Of a DNA stretch of 37,786 nt, positions 1-7,669 are shown piece after piece. The notes under the pieces were generated by a model. The model was not told the DNA's origin. It made no database searches and worked only from the letters and a program-made list of their open reading frames with translations. The position numbers and the translations under genes were made by a program. How positions within the stretch are numbered: the stretch's first letter is position 1; every line of letters begins with the position of its first letter. The stretch covers positions 1 to 37,786 of the forward strand of contig DAHUXR010000041.1 in the NCBI GenBank assembly GCA_027307045.1, written 5' to 3'. Origin of the DNA: Acidobacteriaceae bacterium. Its GTDB lineage: Bacteria > Acidobacteriota > Terriglobia > Terriglobales > Acidobacteriaceae.

Positions 1-1
1 G

Positions 2-166
2 CTGCCGGAACGCCCATTGTCCGTGATGCTTCCGCGATGGAACTATCTACATATCCATAACGATGTAATTCCCGCGCTGAAGCAGAAAGGCGTGACTGAC
101 GAGCAGTTGCAAACCATGCTGATCGCGAATCCGCGCAGAATTTTTGAACGGCAGGGTGGGTATTGA
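2..166 (+). CDS. Phosphotriesterase-family hydrolase, C-terminal end only
   Basis: This is the last 54 codons of a gene that begins before the window; the frame is open from base 2 to a TGA at 164-166. The readable tail contains LHIHNDVIPALKQKG followed by GVTDEQLQTMLIANPRRIF. This matches the usual end of phosphotriesterase-related (PTE/Php) metal-dependent hydrolases, in which a final helix (FIPALKKAGVTDEQI-type) leads into a conserved NP-R-x-F ending. These are TIM-barrel enzymes acting on esters or lactones. The metal ligands lie outside the window, so substrate and activity cannot be judged. Family assignment is by motif recall only. Confidence 0.72.
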   Translation: MPERPLSVMLPRWNYLHIHNDVIPALKQKGVTDEQLQTMLIANPRRIFERQGGY

Positions 167-219
167 GCTGAGATGGAGCGCGCCTATCTCCTCCGCGTGG
201 CCCGGGCAACACAGCCATC

Positions 220-399
220 TCAGGCCGCCAGCGGATCATCTTTTTTCTGGTTCTGATTTTCCTTTTGCCGCTTGCCAGGGTGCTGGTCAACTTCCATCTC
301 CGGCTCTTTCGATTCCGGATCGATGCCGTGAGAGGGGTTTTCCTCCTCTGGCTTCTTCTTGTCTTCGTTGCGTTCTCTCTGGTCGGTTGGCTGTTTCAT
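220..399 (-). CDS. Very small charged hypothetical protein (59 aa)
   Basis: An ATG at 399-397 opens a 59-codon frame ending in TGA at 222-220. The product is almost entirely hydrophilic, rich in Lys, Glu, Asp, Gln and Pro (starts MKQPTDQRERNEDKKKPEEE, ends QNQKKDDPLAA), with no membrane segment, and looks disordered. An in-frame TAA lies two codons upstream, so the start is well bounded, but I see no good Shine-Dalgarno. The composition resembles the other small charged protein at 14443-14745. The hydrophobic plus-strand ORFs over the same DNA look like its antisense shadow. I do not recognise a family. It may be a real acidobacterial small gene or chance. Confidence 0.38.
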   Translation of the reverse strand: MKQPTDQRERNEDKKKPEEENPSHGIDPESKEPEMEVDQHPGKRQKENQNQKKDDPLAA

Positions 400-526
400 G
401 GATTATTGGATGGCCGATGCGTTTCTTGTGTCGCCTCTCACGGGCTTGATCGTGATTGTTTCGCGCGAATTGCGAGATGGAATGTTTTGCAGTCCGCGTC
501 CGGCAATCTGTAACCTTCTTGAGCTT

Positions 527-2188
527 CTAACGTGAATCGCTTACAGAAACAACTGGAACTTCGAGAGTTCCCACACGGCCGGTGGCCAGATCGCGCATTG
601 CCAACCGCACACGCGCAACGTCTCTCGTCCGCAAGAATTGTACAGTTTGCGTCATCCCGCTTCCCTGGATCCGCGTTATATCCGCGGGCTTAAGTTTGAT
701 TCGCAAATTTGCATAGTTCTGGCCCAGCACGCCGCCATGTGTGTCAAAGGTAGCTACAGCAACCTCCATGCGAAAAGCAGGGTGTTCACCCTGCATCGGC
801 ATTAAGGTTGAGCCATCAATCCACACTTTCAGCCTGCCAGGATCGTTTGGATCAAGCTCTCCCATCAGTAGAAGTCCGTTTGCGGTCTGGCCGGTCTCGC
901 GAACAAATGTTTCCAACTGAGATCGGCTGATTGCGTCTGACGATGAGCGGATCTCGGCGAAATAACTTTTGCGATACCTTAGTTGAATCCCCGGACGCGT
1001 GCATATGAGGCGTATCTTATGAATTTTCCCATCGGGCCTGGAAAGCAATGGATTGAAAGCGAGAGCATAAAAAGAATCGCCGTCAGTGTAGGCGTCCTGC
1101 AATTCGCGCGATATGTCATTGTGATTGTAGAAAGCCTTGCCGCCGGTCAGATCGGCCACATTGCGCATGGATTGCTGGCGTTGCGCTACGCTCTGCGTCA
1201 GCGCATTCTGGTAGAGCCGGACGCTCTCCTGAGAGGTATCTGTCATCGTGGTCTCAAGTCCCTGGGCGTCCACCGGATAAACCGCAATACCCGAGTTCGC
1301 CAGCATATGTGAGACTTGCTCTAGAATTCCCGTGAAATCACGCGGCTCCCCGTAGAGATAGCCTCCATAGGAGCCTTCCATGGCAGGGGTCAGCCCGGTA
1401 AGGTTGGTAGGAAACATCCCTGCAGGGAACGAGCCCGAAAGCCAGATCAGGTTCTTGCGTCCGCGCAACCCTTGCACATGCAGGGCCAACGCCGTCAGCG
1501 CCAGAGTGGTGCGTTGCACACGCCAGTCCGTCCGGGTCGTGTCCAGAGATCGACTGGCTCGCTTCTCTGGCTGGAGATTGGCCGTATGAATCCCGCCTTT
1601 CTCGATGCTTGCAAGCAGGACGGCGCGGTCCGTGGTGAAGTCCTGGACCAGATGCAGCGACCGATCCAGTGCATAGATTGCAAGAGGTTTTGCAAGGTCG
1701 GCGGTCCTGATGAATTCTTTGAGCTGTTCGTGCGCCTGCGGTTGCAGCTCAAGCGGAGTATTCAACCAATCCGCCAGCAGGAGCGTGCATCCATTGAGTG
1801 GAACTTCCGACACATCTTCGGCAAAGTTGGTATACACGAGCTTGGATTTGTGTTGTGCCAGCGCGCGCAAACGCTCAGTTGCATGCAGATCGAGTTTTTC
1901 TACTCTTTCAAAAGAAAAGTGAGCGAGCGCACGCTGATGATCATCTTCAAAAACTTTGAACTCATCCGCTCGCAAGTCAGTAACCGCCTTGCCGTGGGAA
2001 TCGGTAGCCACCGTATCCACTTCCACGAGCTGGGTTTCAGTGCGGAACGTAGGCGTTTGAGAAGGGCCCTGCTGTGATGTGCAGGATGGCGGAGAAGCCA
2101 GGAACATAGTCAGGCTTAACAGTGCAACAAGAGCTACAGCAAACAAGCGGGCCATGGATTTGGATACCTGAGAACTAGACTTTAACAC
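527..2188 (-). CDS. Exported VWFA-related acidobacterial domain protein
   Basis: This 553-residue protein has an N-terminal hydrophobic export segment (about residues 13-33, LFAVALVALLSLTMFLAS) and so is probably secreted or periplasmic. It then follows the acidobacterial VWFA-related pattern: QLVEVDTVATDSHGKAVTDL, DEFKVFEDDHQRALAHF, and later GRKNLIWLSGSFP and a C-terminal beta-rich part with YRKSYF. In this family a von Willebrand A-like fold is expected at roughly residues 60-400. The strand that normally ends in the metal-binding DxSxS reads LLLADWLNTPLE here, so the classical MIDAS is not present; this is the 'LLD-LNT' subtype. Function is unknown; family members are very numerous in Acidobacteriota. 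It stands alone and is divergent from the leader/ferredoxin unit to its right. Confidence 0.88.
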   Translation of the reverse strand: MLKSSSQVSKSMARLFAVALVALLSLTMFLASPPSCTSQQGPSQTPTFRTETQLVEVDTVATDSHGKAVTDLRADEFKVFEDDHQRALAHFSFERVEKLDLHATERLRALAQHKSKLVYTNFAEDVSEVPLNGCTLLLADWLNTPLELQPQAHEQLKEFIRTADLAKPLAIYALDRSLHLVQDFTTDRAVLLASIEKGGIHTANLQPEKRASRSLDTTRTDWRVQRTTLALTALALHVQGLRGRKNLIWLSGSFPAGMFPTNLTGLTPAMEGSYGGYLYGEPRDFTGILEQVSHMLANSGIAVYPVDAQGLETTMTDTSQESVRLYQNALTQSVAQRQQSMRNVADLTGGKAFYNHNDISRELQDAYTDGDSFYALAFNPLLSRPDGKIHKIRLICTRPGIQLRYRKSYFAEIRSSSDAISRSQLETFVRETGQTANGLLLMGELDPNDPGRLKVWIDGSTLMPMQGEHPAFRMEVAVATFDTHGGVLGQNYANLRIKLKPADITRIQGSGMTQTVQFLRTRDVARVRLAMRDLATGRVGTLEVPVVSVSDSR

Positions 2189-2253
2189 TGACGCTGGAAA
2201 GAGCCCTAATGTTATTGCCGCAACTTTTTCACCTGCTGGTGTTTACACATATA

Positions 2254-2404
2254 TAACGCTCTGATCTTTATCTGAGCTGTGGGGAAGGACTCCTTAGGGA
2301 TAAAACGGAATCTTTCACTGCGGAAGTGCGATGCGAGAGGCGGCTGCCAGCCCATTCACACCAAAATCGGCCGTGAACGAGGCCCGCAGCCGCCCTTTTT
2401 TTTG
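2254..2404 (+). ncRNA. Candidate structured leader or small RNA ending in a terminator
   Basis: Between a divergent gene and the ATG at 2452 lies an ORF-poor stretch with an A/T-rich -10-like TATAAC at 2254-2259. Downstream are two small hairpins (AAGG/CCTT near 2285-2296 and CACT/AGTG near 2317-2329). Then comes a large hairpin whose outer stem is 2339-2347 paired with 2386-2394 and inner stem 2355-2359 with 2373-2377, followed by eight T residues. It could be an independent small RNA or an attenuated 5' leader of the [2Fe-2S] gene. I cannot match it to a known RNA family. Promoter position is inferred, the helices are read directly. Confidence 0.4.
2339..2403 (+). terminator. Rho-independent terminator-like hairpin with T tract
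   Basis: GGCGGCTGC at 2339-2347 is perfectly complementary to GCAGCCGCC at 2386-2394, with an inner TTCAC/GTGAA helix and an uninterrupted T run at 2396-2403. It lies 48 bases before the start codon of the 2Fe-2S protein, so it must either end a separate small transcript or regulate read-through. Confidence 0.62.
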
Positions 2405-2451
2405 AGAAAACCCAAGTCCATTAAGAATCAAACTCCATTAAAATCGGAGCT

Positions 2452-2784
2452 ATGTCCAATGCTGGGCCGCTGTTTCGTCCATATGACAAGCTGGTAAAGA
2501 TCACGCTGGGGGAAAAGCAGTTTGAAGTCCCTGACGGCAACATGTTATTGCGGGCGTTGCAGTTTCTCTCTCCTGAAGATATTTCCTACGGAAAGTTTTG
2601 CTGGAATGAAGAGTGCCAGTATTGCCGCGTGAATTATGATCTGGGGCCGGACACGCCGAACCGCACTGCAATCTCATGCAAGCTGATGGTGCAGGATGGA
2701 ATGCGCGTAACGGAAGTGGCGCAGGAGATCAAGTATTGCCTGCGCAAGCTGGGACTTGATCTGAAAGTGAAGGAAACCAAGTGA
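2452..2784 (+). CDS. Small [2Fe-2S] ferredoxin-like protein
   Basis: The 110-residue product has the Cys pattern of plant-type [2Fe-2S] ferredoxin folds: C-WNEE-C-QY-C (CX4CX2C) at about residues 50-58, followed by a fourth Cys in AISCKLMVQDGM about 17 residues later. The N-terminal half (KITLGEKQFEVPDGNMLLRAL) fits the beta-grasp start of such domains, which are also used at the N-terminus of NuoG and formate dehydrogenases. The expected role is one-electron transfer, partner unknown. GGAG sits two to three bases before the ATG, a rather short spacing. It is preceded by the structured leader at 2254-2404 and followed by a convergent operon. An N-terminal Met at 2452 gives a normal length. 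Confidence 0.8.
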   Translation: MSNAGPLFRPYDKLVKITLGEKQFEVPDGNMLLRALQFLSPEDISYGKFCWNEECQYCRVNYDLGPDTPNRTAISCKLMVQDGMRVTEVAQEIKYCLRKLGLDLKVKETK

Positions 2785-2867
2785 TCCGGGGCTGAACCGA
2801 CGAAATCTCGAACCCAATCAAAAACTCCGGCAGCAAAGAAGCGATGTGTCCTAAAGCTTTTGTAAAT

Positions 2868-2893
2868 GATAGGGACCTCTCGCTACGCTCGAG
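2868..2893 (-). repeat. Dispersed gene-end hairpin repeat, copy 1
   Basis: Read on the minus strand this is CTCGAGCGTAGCGAGAGG followed by TCCCTATC; it lies just after the cpoB stop. A near-identical copy sits just after the phosphoesterase stop at 35541-35567, in the same orientation relative to its gene. Each can fold CTCG with CGAG. Confidence 0.6.
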
Positions 2894-2903
2894 GTTTCAG
2901 ACT

Positions 2904-3803
2904 TTAGCGGTGGCTGGGCGAGGGGCGGGCGGGTTTCTTGGAGGCCGCGCCGGCGGCCCCCAGTTTTGTAAGACGGTCACGGGCCTGCAAGGCCTCAGGG
3001 CTTTTTGGATAGCGGCTGATCAAGCTGCGCAATTCCTGCACTCCGGCATCGCGCTGGCCAAGCTCGAGCAGCGCATAGGCTTTCTTTAATTGCGCGGCGG
3101 CGGTCTTGTTTCCGCCAGGATACTGGTCAAGGACTTTGTTGTAAGCCTGCACGGCACCGGCGTAGTTTCCCTGGCGATAAGATATCTCTCCCAGGTAGAA
3201 CTGCGCGTTGCCTGCGAGATCGGTATTTCCATACACCTGTAGATACTGGGCGAACTCCTGTGACGCCAGATCGTTTTTGTTGGCGTTGTAATCTCGCAGT
3301 CCGTCGTTATAGAGCTGGTCAGCGGGCGGAGCTTGTGGCACATTGTTGGCTGCGCCGCCGGGACTACCGGGCTGAGAGCCTGCGGGTGGAGCGGTAATAT
3401 TTTGCTGCGCCGTCTGCATATCGTCGAGCTGTTTGCTCACCTTAGCGAGACGCGCTTTCAGTTCGTCCACGGCATCGTGCAAAGCCTGCACCTGTCCGGA
3501 AATCTGGTCGACCTTGCTGCCCGCATCACTGGTTTGCTGTCCCAGCGTTTTTTGCAGATTCTGGACAGCCGCGCCCATCTTGTTCACGTTATCAGTCTGC
3601 TGCGTGAGCAGGTCTTTCATCACGCCCATGCGCTCATCGAATGACTGCTGCATGCGTGACATGTTGTCCTGCATGAGTTGGAGCTGGGTCTGGATCTGGA
3701 TGAGCTGTGATTTGGTGTCCGCGGCCGACGCGGTGTGGCTGGCGCAAAGTGCAAAAAGCAGCAAGGCCAGCACAACGGCGAAACTTTGTTTCTTCATAGG
3801 CAT
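2904..3803 (-). CDS. cpoB: Cell division coordinator CpoB (YbgF), Tol-Pal system
   Basis: The 299-residue periplasmic protein starts with a signal peptide (KKQSFAVVLALLLFALC, cleavage likely after ASA near residue 27). Next is a coiled coil from about 30 to 130 (many Gln/Leu heptads), a Pro/Gly linker, and then tetratricopeptide repeats from about 160 (DQLYNDGLRDYNANKNDLAS, AQFYLGEISYRQGNYAGAV, AYALLELGQRDAGVQELRSL). This is the canonical YbgF/CpoB layout. In E. coli CpoB trimerises through the coiled coil, binds TolA and coordinates outer-membrane constriction with septal peptidoglycan synthesis. It is the last gene of the tol-pal operon, after pal, separated by a hairpin terminator. AAAGAG lies upstream of the chosen ATG; a second Met at residue 3 is also possible. 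Confidence 0.9.
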   Translation of the reverse strand: MPMKKQSFAVVLALLLFALCASHTASAADTKSQLIQIQTQLQLMQDNMSRMQQSFDERMGVMKDLLTQQTDNVNKMGAAVQNLQKTLGQQTSDAGSKVDQISGQVQALHDAVDELKARLAKVSKQLDDMQTAQQNITAPPAGSQPGSPGGAANNVPQAPPADQLYNDGLRDYNANKNDLASQEFAQYLQVYGNTDLAGNAQFYLGEISYRQGNYAGAVQAYNKVLDQYPGGNKTAAAQLKKAYALLELGQRDAGVQELRSLISRYPKSPEALQARDRLTKLGAAGAASKKPARPSPSHR

Positions 3804-3943
3804 TTAACTCTTTAGATGCAGAATAGCTGGTTGATCCTGCAAAGATTTTTCTTTTTTCTCTGACGAGGAAGCGCGTCCTCTAAGTGTGCACCGGAATCAG
3901 GGCTTGCGGAAACCAAACCTTGGGCGCGAACCAAACTTGATAA

Positions 3944-3969
3944 GCCGGACGGGCACAGGCCCGCCCGGC
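3944..3969 (-). terminator. Strong GC hairpin after pal
   Basis: An 11-bp stem (3944-3954 with 3959-3969, one G-T pair on one strand, loop of four) lies just past the pal stop. On the minus strand it is followed by TTATCAAGTTT; on the plus strand by CCCTTTTGTTT. It could act as a partial terminator or mRNA 3' stabiliser between pal and cpoB. Confidence 0.55.
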
Positions 3970-3977
3970 CCTTTTGT

Positions 3978-4712
3978 TTAGTGTAACAGTGAGAAATGAT
4001 CGCGGCGATTTTTCTGCCAGCAATCTTCATTCTGATCAGTGCATTGCGGCTTTTCCTTGCCGTAGCTGATGGTCTTGAGCGCGTCGGCACTAATGCCGTT
4101 GCGAATCAGCGCCTGCTTGGCCGAGTCAGCGCGACGCTCACCCAGCGCCAGATTGTATTCGGTGGAACCGCGGTCGTCGCAGTTGCCTTCAATCTGGACC
4201 TTCCAGCCCTTTTGTTTGATGACCTGTGCCGCCTGCGCCAATGCCTGTTGCGCATCCGGACGCAGATCAGCCTTGTCATAGTCGAAGTAAATATCCTTTA
4301 CCGTCTGGGCAAAAAGCTGGTCCTCGGTGATGGGAGGCGGAGTCGGTGCCGGCGTAGGCGTCGGCGTTGCCTTCGGCGTCACCGAAACTTGTGCCGTGGC
4401 TTCCTGCGTTCCGGCCGCGCCCTTCGCGGTCAGATGGTAAGTAGTGGTTTGCGTCGGCGAGACGGTTTGTGAACCGCTGGGATCAACCTTGTTGCCATCA
4501 AGAGCAACATCAGTTGCGTTCTCCGTGCTCCAGGTTAGGGTTGAAGACTGGCCAGCTTCAATGGAAGTCGGGTTGGCGGAAAGTGTGGCGCTTACTGCTT
4601 TAGGCGGCGGTGGCGGTGGTGGCGCAGGCTGTTTCTTTTTACATCCGCTTGCCACCAGCAAAAAAGCCAGCACCCCCAGGACGACGATCCGATTGCTCGT
4701 GCTCTTGTTCAC
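3978..4712 (-). CDS. pal: Peptidoglycan-associated lipoprotein Pal
   Basis: The 244-residue product has a lipoprotein signal with lipobox LVASGC (acylated Cys about residue 24), then a Pro-rich tether. A short Ig-like segment follows (about 38-115, SANPTSIEAGQSSTLTWS), then a Thr/Pro linker and a C-terminal OmpA-like domain (about 130-244). The latter contains IYFDYDKADLRPDAQQAL, IEGNCDDRGSTEYNLALGER and YGKEKPQC. OmpA-like domains bind meso-diaminopimelate in peptidoglycan; Pal anchors the outer membrane and interacts with TolB. The extra Ig-like domain between lipid anchor and OmpA domain makes this Pal longer than the enterobacterial one (about 173 aa). It lies 39 bases downstream of tolB, in operon order. 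Confidence 0.93.
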   Translation of the reverse strand: MNKSTSNRIVVLGVLAFLLVASGCKKKQPAPPPPPPPKAVSATLSANPTSIEAGQSSTLTWSTENATDVALDGNKVDPSGSQTVSPTQTTTYHLTAKGAAGTQEATAQVSVTPKATPTPTPAPTPPPITEDQLFAQTVKDIYFDYDKADLRPDAQQALAQAAQVIKQKGWKVQIEGNCDDRGSTEYNLALGERRADSAKQALIRNGISADALKTISYGKEKPQCTDQNEDCWQKNRRDHFSLLH

Positions 4713-4751
4713 CTCATGTCCTCCAAAAAGTAATGCAATTTTCTATAATGC

Positions 4752-6107
4752 CTATTTAAAGCTCCAATTGGGCTGGCTATTGCGGCCCTGACGCGTCAAT
4801 TGCTGCAAATGCGTGCCGTCCGCCAGAACGCTCCAGATCTGCTCATTGCCCGTGCGGTTGGACTGGAACACAATGTGCCGCCCATCCGGAGACCATGACG
4901 GAAAATCATTGCGCCCGCCATCGTGGGTCAATTGTATGATCTGTCGTGATGCGATATCCATAAGATAAATGTCCGAGCCGCCAAGCACCCCGGGGCCATA
5001 ATTGCGGACCCACGCAAACGCCAGCAGCAATCCATTGGGCGACCACGCTGGCGAAACAGCATAGCCCTGGTCGGTCATTTTTTGCACGTTACTACCGTCC
5101 GCGTCCATAACGTATATTTGCGGCAGTCCGGTGCGTCCGCTTACCCAGGCAATTTGGCCATTCGTTTTGGGATTGAACACCGGCGATACATCACCTTTGC
5201 CGGTGCTCAGCCTGCGTGCGCCCGCGCCATTCGCGTCCGCGACAAATATCTCTGACAACCCGCTATGCACGGTGGATGCAAAAGCGATTTTAGTTCCATC
5301 CGAGGCCCATGCGGGAGAAAAATTATCGCCGGCATTTCGTGGGAACGCCACTGTGCGGCCCAGTTCCAGCGAATACATCATGATCTGCCATGAATCTTTC
5401 GCCAGGCCGCTGAATGCCAGCCGCGATCCATCCGGTGAAATCCTGGGCGACAGCGCTATCGACCCGAGTTTAGTAATTTGCTTTTGATTTGCCCCGTCAT
5501 AATCCATCGACCAGATTTCCTTGTTCCCGCTGCGCGTGCTCACAAAATAAATCTGGCTCTCCGCGATCCCCGCAATGCCGCTGCCCAGGCGCGCAATAAT
5601 CTCATCGGCAAAGCGGTGCGCGATCGTCCGCGCCATGTCCGGTGTGGCGTCTTCTTTATATTGCTTGCCCAGGATCTGCGGCGCGCCGGGATTTTTCACG
5701 TCATACAGCCAGCCCTGGACATCTACTTTCCCATTGTTCACGCCCAGGTTGCCGAACGTGATTACTCCGGCGTTTGGCGGCGGATCTCCCCACGCCTTCG
5801 CTTGCAACTCCGCCGGCTGCCCTGGTGTTTGCGACGGATAAAAGCTCTTCGCCACCAAATCGAAAATTCCGGCATTATCCAGATCGTTCCACAGCACCTG
5901 GTTAAACACTGTGTTCAGCGGAGCGGTTTGCGGATCGCCATTCGCGCCCTTGAAATCCGGCACAGCGATCCGTGGACGTTCCTGGCCCATATTCAATTCA
6001 ATCTTGATTCGGTCCTGCGCGGCTGCGCTCAAAAAGCTGCCGAGCAACATCACGCCTAAAAGCAGTAAGCTCGATTTTCCCGTACCAATTCTTTTTTCTT
6101 TAACCAT
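4752..6107 (-). CDS. tolB: Tol-Pal system protein TolB
   Basis: The 451-residue periplasmic protein begins with a signal peptide (LLLLGVMLLGSFLSAAAQ). The TolB N-terminal domain (about 35-170, including RPRIAVPDFKG and QTPGQPAELQAKAWGD) is followed by a beta-propeller of WD40-like PD40 repeats. These include SPDGSRLAFSG, ASDGTKIAFAS, FNPKTNGQIAWVSGRTG, SPNGLLLAFAW and SPDGRHIVFQSNRTGNEQIW. TolB cycles between TolA and Pal to relocate Pal to division sites. It starts nine bases after the stop of the tolA-like frame, with no clear Shine-Dalgarno, so coupled translation is likely. That makes the premature TAG in tolA potentially relevant to tolB expression. Confidence 0.95.
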   Translation of the reverse strand: MVKEKRIGTGKSSLLLLGVMLLGSFLSAAAQDRIKIELNMGQERPRIAVPDFKGANGDPQTAPLNTVFNQVLWNDLDNAGIFDLVAKSFYPSQTPGQPAELQAKAWGDPPPNAGVITFGNLGVNNGKVDVQGWLYDVKNPGAPQILGKQYKEDATPDMARTIAHRFADEIIARLGSGIAGIAESQIYFVSTRSGNKEIWSMDYDGANQKQITKLGSIALSPRISPDGSRLAFSGLAKDSWQIMMYSLELGRTVAFPRNAGDNFSPAWASDGTKIAFASTVHSGLSEIFVADANGAGARRLSTGKGDVSPVFNPKTNGQIAWVSGRTGLPQIYVMDADGSNVQKMTDQGYAVSPAWSPNGLLLAFAWVRNYGPGVLGGSDIYLMDIASRQIIQLTHDGGRNDFPSWSPDGRHIVFQSNRTGNEQIWSVLADGTHLQQLTRQGRNSQPNWSFK

Positions 6108-6115
6108 GAATTCGC

Positions 6116-6904
6116 CTATTTCGGAGGATAGTCAAACCAGAAATCTACAGTCACGCTGTTGCCTTCCGGCAATTTGCCAAAACTATCAATGCGCTGGATC
6201 GCCCGCATGGCCGACTGGTCCAGTGACGGCACGCCGCTCGACTGCGCCAGATGCACGTTTGCCGGGCTGCCGTCGCGCGTGATGTCAAATTCTATAAACG
6301 CGCGATGCGGCGCTTTGATGCGCGGATCAATCTCCTACGTCAGCCAGTTGGCTTGCACCTTACGCTTGACTCCGTCAACATACCAGCCATACTTGCCGCC
6401 AAAGTCGGCGTTCTGGAAACTGAAGCCGCCTTTGTAATTCGCGGTCGTTACCGATCCAAACGGTCCGCTCACTGGCCCGCCTTCACCATAAGGCACAGCG
6501 GTCTCCGGCGTCGGCACTGGCCGTGGAGGCTGTGTCACATGCGCCTGCTGCACCGGCTTTTCAATCTTTTGAGGTTTAACTTTTCCTTGGATCGGGACTG
6601 CGTCATCCGGAGGCTTCTCCACCGGCTTGGCTTCCAACTGCGTCTGCGTTACGCCCTTGCTCTCATTGGCCACGATGTTGTCGGACTGCTCGGCCTTCGG
6701 AATCGGAATCGACGCGCTCACCAGTTGCGCCGTCACGGCGTCGCCCTGCTTAATGCCCCAGTCATTGGCCGTGCTGTGCTGCTGCGCCACGTAGCCCCAC
6801 AAAGCAATGGCCAACACCAGCAGCCCATGGAATCCCATGGAAAGAAGCACTGGCTTCTTCCATTGCTCGCGTTCATAAAACAGGTTGGCCCTGACGTATG
6901 CCAT
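6116..6904 (-). pseudogene. tolA: TolA/TonB-like energy transducer with an in-frame TAG
   Basis: The frame starts at ATG 6904 and reads 189 residues: cytoplasmic start, one TM segment (VLLSMGFHGLLVLAIALWG, about 19-37) and a Pro/Lys-rich periplasmic spacer. The C-terminal domain then begins (GGKYGWYVDGVKRKVQANWL). It meets TAG at 6337-6335. After the TAG the same frame continues, with no shift, for 72 more residues (EIDPRIKAPHRAFIEFDITR, SSGVPSLDQSAMRAIQR, VTVDFWFDYPPK) to a second TAG at 6118-6116. Those residues are the rest of a TonB/TolA C-terminal domain, so a single base change truncates the protein. Without the domain it could not contact TolB/Pal. The rest of the operon looks intact. 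Alternatives are a sequencing or assembly error, a tRNA suppressor, or a true recent nonsense mutation. Confidence 0.88.
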
Positions 6905-6951
6905 GGTTTAGCAATTAGTAATCAGCACTTAGCAATCAGCACTCAAAATCA

Positions 6952-7151
6952 CGAGGTGGAGCAGGGCTTCAGCCGCTGAGGTAAACCATCTCCTTTTCGC
7001 GGCATTTTGAACTTTTCCCCAATCCGCCTACTTCAAAACTGTATCCACCCGCGAGGTGGAGCAGGGCTTCAGCCCCGCGTTACAAGTCTTACGAAGCTGC
7101 GGCTTCAGCCGCTGAGGTAAACCATCTCCCCTTTCGCGGCATTTTGAACTT
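6952..7151. repeat. Duplicated palindromic spacer between tolR and tolA
   Basis: The 300-base gap between tolR and the tolA-like gene contains two copies of CGAGGTGGAGCAGGGCTTCA (6952 and 7052, exactly 100 apart). It also contains two copies of an approximately 48-base block that starts GCTTCAGCCGCTGAGGTAAA (6966 and 7102) and runs into TTTCGCGGCATTTTGAACTT. The units contain short palindromes of the form GCGGCTTCAGCCGC. No ORF is supported here. Confidence 0.75.
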
Positions 7152-7206
7152 GTCCGCAAATCCGCTTCTATCCGCGGTAAGCTTTTGCCTTTTCCGGCGA
7201 TTCCCG

Positions 7207-7629
7207 TTATTTCTTCCCCGGCTGTATCGGCTCCGTCACAATGCTCACGTTCGTGATCCCCGCTGATTTCACCGCGCTCATCACCGTGGCAAACGCGCCA
7301 AAAGCCACGTTCTCGTCGGCCCGTACATACACGGCCTGCCCTCTGGGGTCGCGAAACTTCTTGCGCAGCGCGTCGCCAATTTCGTCCAGCCGCACGTGGT
7401 CGCTGTTCAGGTAAACTTCCTGCCCTTTGGTAATGGTAATCACCAGGCGCTCTTCGGAAATTTCCTTCACCACTTTTGTCTTGGGGACTGTAACTTCAAT
7501 GCCGGACTGCAGCACCGGCGCGGTGACCATAAAAATGATCAGCAGCACCAGCACCACGTCCACAAACGGCGTCACGTTGATTTCAGAAAGCGACGTTTCC
7601 GTGCGCCCGCTCTTGGTGGTAAATGCCAT
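7207..7629 (-). CDS. tolR: TolR/ExbD-family proton channel subunit
   Basis: The 140-residue protein has the ExbD/TolR layout: a short cytoplasmic N-terminus with LSEINVTPFVDVVLVLLII, a single TM helix (about 21-41) containing the conserved Asp of the proton path (PFVDVVLVL), and a periplasmic domain (about 45-135). With TolQ it forms the inner-membrane motor that uses the proton gradient to energise TolA. Its position between tolQ and the tolA-like gene supports TolR over a general ExbD. The start codon overlaps the TGA of the preceding repeat-derived frame (TGATG), a coupling arrangement that probably once linked it directly to tolQ. Confidence 0.92.
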   Translation of the reverse strand: MAFTTKSGRTETSLSEINVTPFVDVVLVLLIIFMVTAPVLQSGIEVTVPKTKVVKEISEERLVITITKGQEVYLNSDHVRLDEIGDALRKKFRDPRGQAVYVRADENVAFGAFATVMSAVKSAGITNVSIVTEPIQPGKK

Positions 7630-7669
7630 CAGCGTACTCCCGCGGGCGTAAATGCCGCCAGCTTCCAGC

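Noticed and set aside
144-513. Two overlapping plus-strand frames with a hydrophobic segment
   Set aside because: They oppose a charged minus-strand frame of better composition, have no ribosome-binding site and no recognisable domain; the hydrophobicity is what antisense of Lys/Glu codons gives.
983-2077. Several plus-strand frames inside the VWFA-related gene
   Set aside because: Shadows of the minus-strand gene, which has signal peptide and family motifs.
6335-6337. TAG in the tolA-like gene as a recoded amino acid (pyrrolysine or Sec)
   Set aside because: Sec uses TGA, no hairpin of that kind follows, and pyrrolysine is not expected in this group; nonsense mutation or error is simpler.
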